A stretch of DNA of 64,000 bases from Butyrivibrio fibrisolvens 16/4. Lineage in GTDB: Bacteria; Bacillota; Clostridia; Lachnospirales; Lachnospiraceae. The notes under the pieces were generated by a model. That model searched no databases. It saw nothing but the letters and a program-made list of their open reading frames with translations, and was not told where the DNA came from. The stretch is from contig FP929036.1 in the NCBI GenBank assembly GCA_000209815.1, forward strand, positions 869,658 through 933,657, written 5' to 3'. The position numbers were made by a program, and so were the translations under genes. Positions 63,164-64,000 of this stretch are shown here, in pieces; the stretch's first letter is position 1; each line of letters begins with the position of its first letter.

Positions 63164-64000
63164 ATGTTAGAAGTTTTATTGGTTGATGATGAGCCATTCA
63201 TCTTGCAGGGCTTACAGCTTTTAGTAGATTGGGAAAAGGAAGGCTGCCATATTAGCACTGCTTCAAATGGCAAAGAGGCACTTGATTATGTTGAATCTAA
63301 CCCGGTAGATTTGATTATTTCAGATATTAAGATGCCTGTTATGTCCGGAGTGGATTTGTTGAAAAATCTTAGGACTCAGCTTAATCAGGATACATATTTT
63401 GTTATTGTAAGTGGTTATGCAGAATTTGGCTATGCACAGGAAGCTCTTCGTTACGATTGTACAGATTATATTTTAAAGCCAGTGGAGCAGGAACAGCTGG
63501 TTGGAATTATAAATAAGGTTTCTGCATTAAATCAAGCCAAAACATCACGTACACAGGATGGCATAAAAAGGAAAAGGCATATATGGAGCGTGTCCTTATG
63601 CGTCTTCTCAGTGGAAAATATGATATAAATGATTTGGAATACATTTCCAAAAAGACAGATATAGATGAGGAAAAATGCTATGTGGAGATTCAGCTGGACG
63701 AGCAGAATCCTACAGAGGAGTTTTCCGATGATGATAAAAAGCAATGCTTGCAAAGATATATTCTGCAGCAACAGATTATCTAAAGGATGATGCGGATTTT
63801 TGCATCAGAGATATATCCGATAGCGAGCAGGTATATGATATAGGTTTTGTATATAGTGATAGTATGGGTCAGCGCCTGCAGCTTACTACCAGGGAGTATC
63901 TGGTGGGGCTTTTGGAATATCTGGAGGCCAATACTAATCTTTCCATTACAGTGCTTGTAGGAAAATCAGTTACAGGCATAAAAAACATTTCAAAATCCTA
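63164..64000 (+). pseudogene. yesN: YesN-type response regulator (REC-AraC), two frameshifts, 3' end outside window
   Basis: REC domain: LLVDDEP (Asp8/Asp9), phospho-acceptor Asp54 in IISDIKMP and Lys in ILKPVEQ. After about 130 residues the frame breaks in five As (63565-63569). Adding one A continues as KAYMERVLMRLLSGKYD, and a second break at 63736-63740 (five As) continues as KAMLAKIYSAATDYLKDD and is open to the window end. AraC-type helix-turn-helix domains, expected at the C-terminus, are beyond 64000. Probably activates the upstream sugar locus. Confidence 0.85.

Noticed and set aside
1-64000. tRNA, rRNA or prophage genes
   Set aside because: No cloverleaf with a recognisable T-loop, no rRNA segment, and no phage structural or integrase gene was seen on reading the window.

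Overview
The window looks like chromosomal DNA of a low-GC, Gram-positive, rumen/gut-type Lachnospiraceae bacterium (Butyrivibrio/Pseudobutyrivibrio-like). Pointers are AT-rich DNA with strong AGGAGG ribosome sites, a class-D-like sortase with an LAKTG surface protein, many YesM/LplB-type functions, and a xylan/xylooligosaccharide locus. The genus is an inference from gene content; no rRNA or tRNA gene is present to fix it.

Layout. 1-9 kb: tail of an EAL protein with an altered catalytic motif, glyA, surface protein plus sortase, then hypB and a 927-residue Fe-S/flavin oxidoreductase. 9-18 kb: a membrane-anchored esterase between two REP-like repeats, an XRE regulator, a minus-strand block (cytidylate-kinase-like, arginase-like, a frameshifted trkH, trkA, an unknown protein), and guaA. 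18-46 kb: a long run of small, mostly single-domain, mostly plus-strand genes (GNATs, methyltransferases, hydrolases, Nudix, GrpB, ASCH, HD, rubredoxin, endonuclease IV, MGMT-like, damage-control phosphatase). 46-50 kb: alanine/sodium symporter, a GGDEF protein, an XRE regulator and an esterase. 50.7-64 kb: a GntR regulator and a collinear xylan locus (two LplB/YtcP-type permeases, lipoprotein binding protein, YesL, GH3, SGNH esterase, GH43, YesM sensor kinase, YesN regulator). A 12-14 bp palindrome before the GntR gene and over the permease start site suggests one regulator for both.

The most unusual structure is a pair of non-coding arrays (17941-18210 and 43496-43748). Each has four units in which TACGGA-like and TCCGTA-like hexamers face each other; the distance is 31 bp in seven of eight units and 30 in the last, with different sequence between them. 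Array 1 follows a strong promoter and lies in the leader of a gene for a PD-(D/E)XK-like nuclease; array 2 precedes an acetyltransferase gene. A second candidate is a leader-peptide/terminator/antiterminator arrangement (24539-24709) before a GNAT gene.

Quality note: at least a dozen otherwise conserved genes are broken by single-base indels, nearly all in A/T runs. That pattern fits homopolymer sequencing error better than gene decay, so I annotate these genes across the frameshift and give its position.
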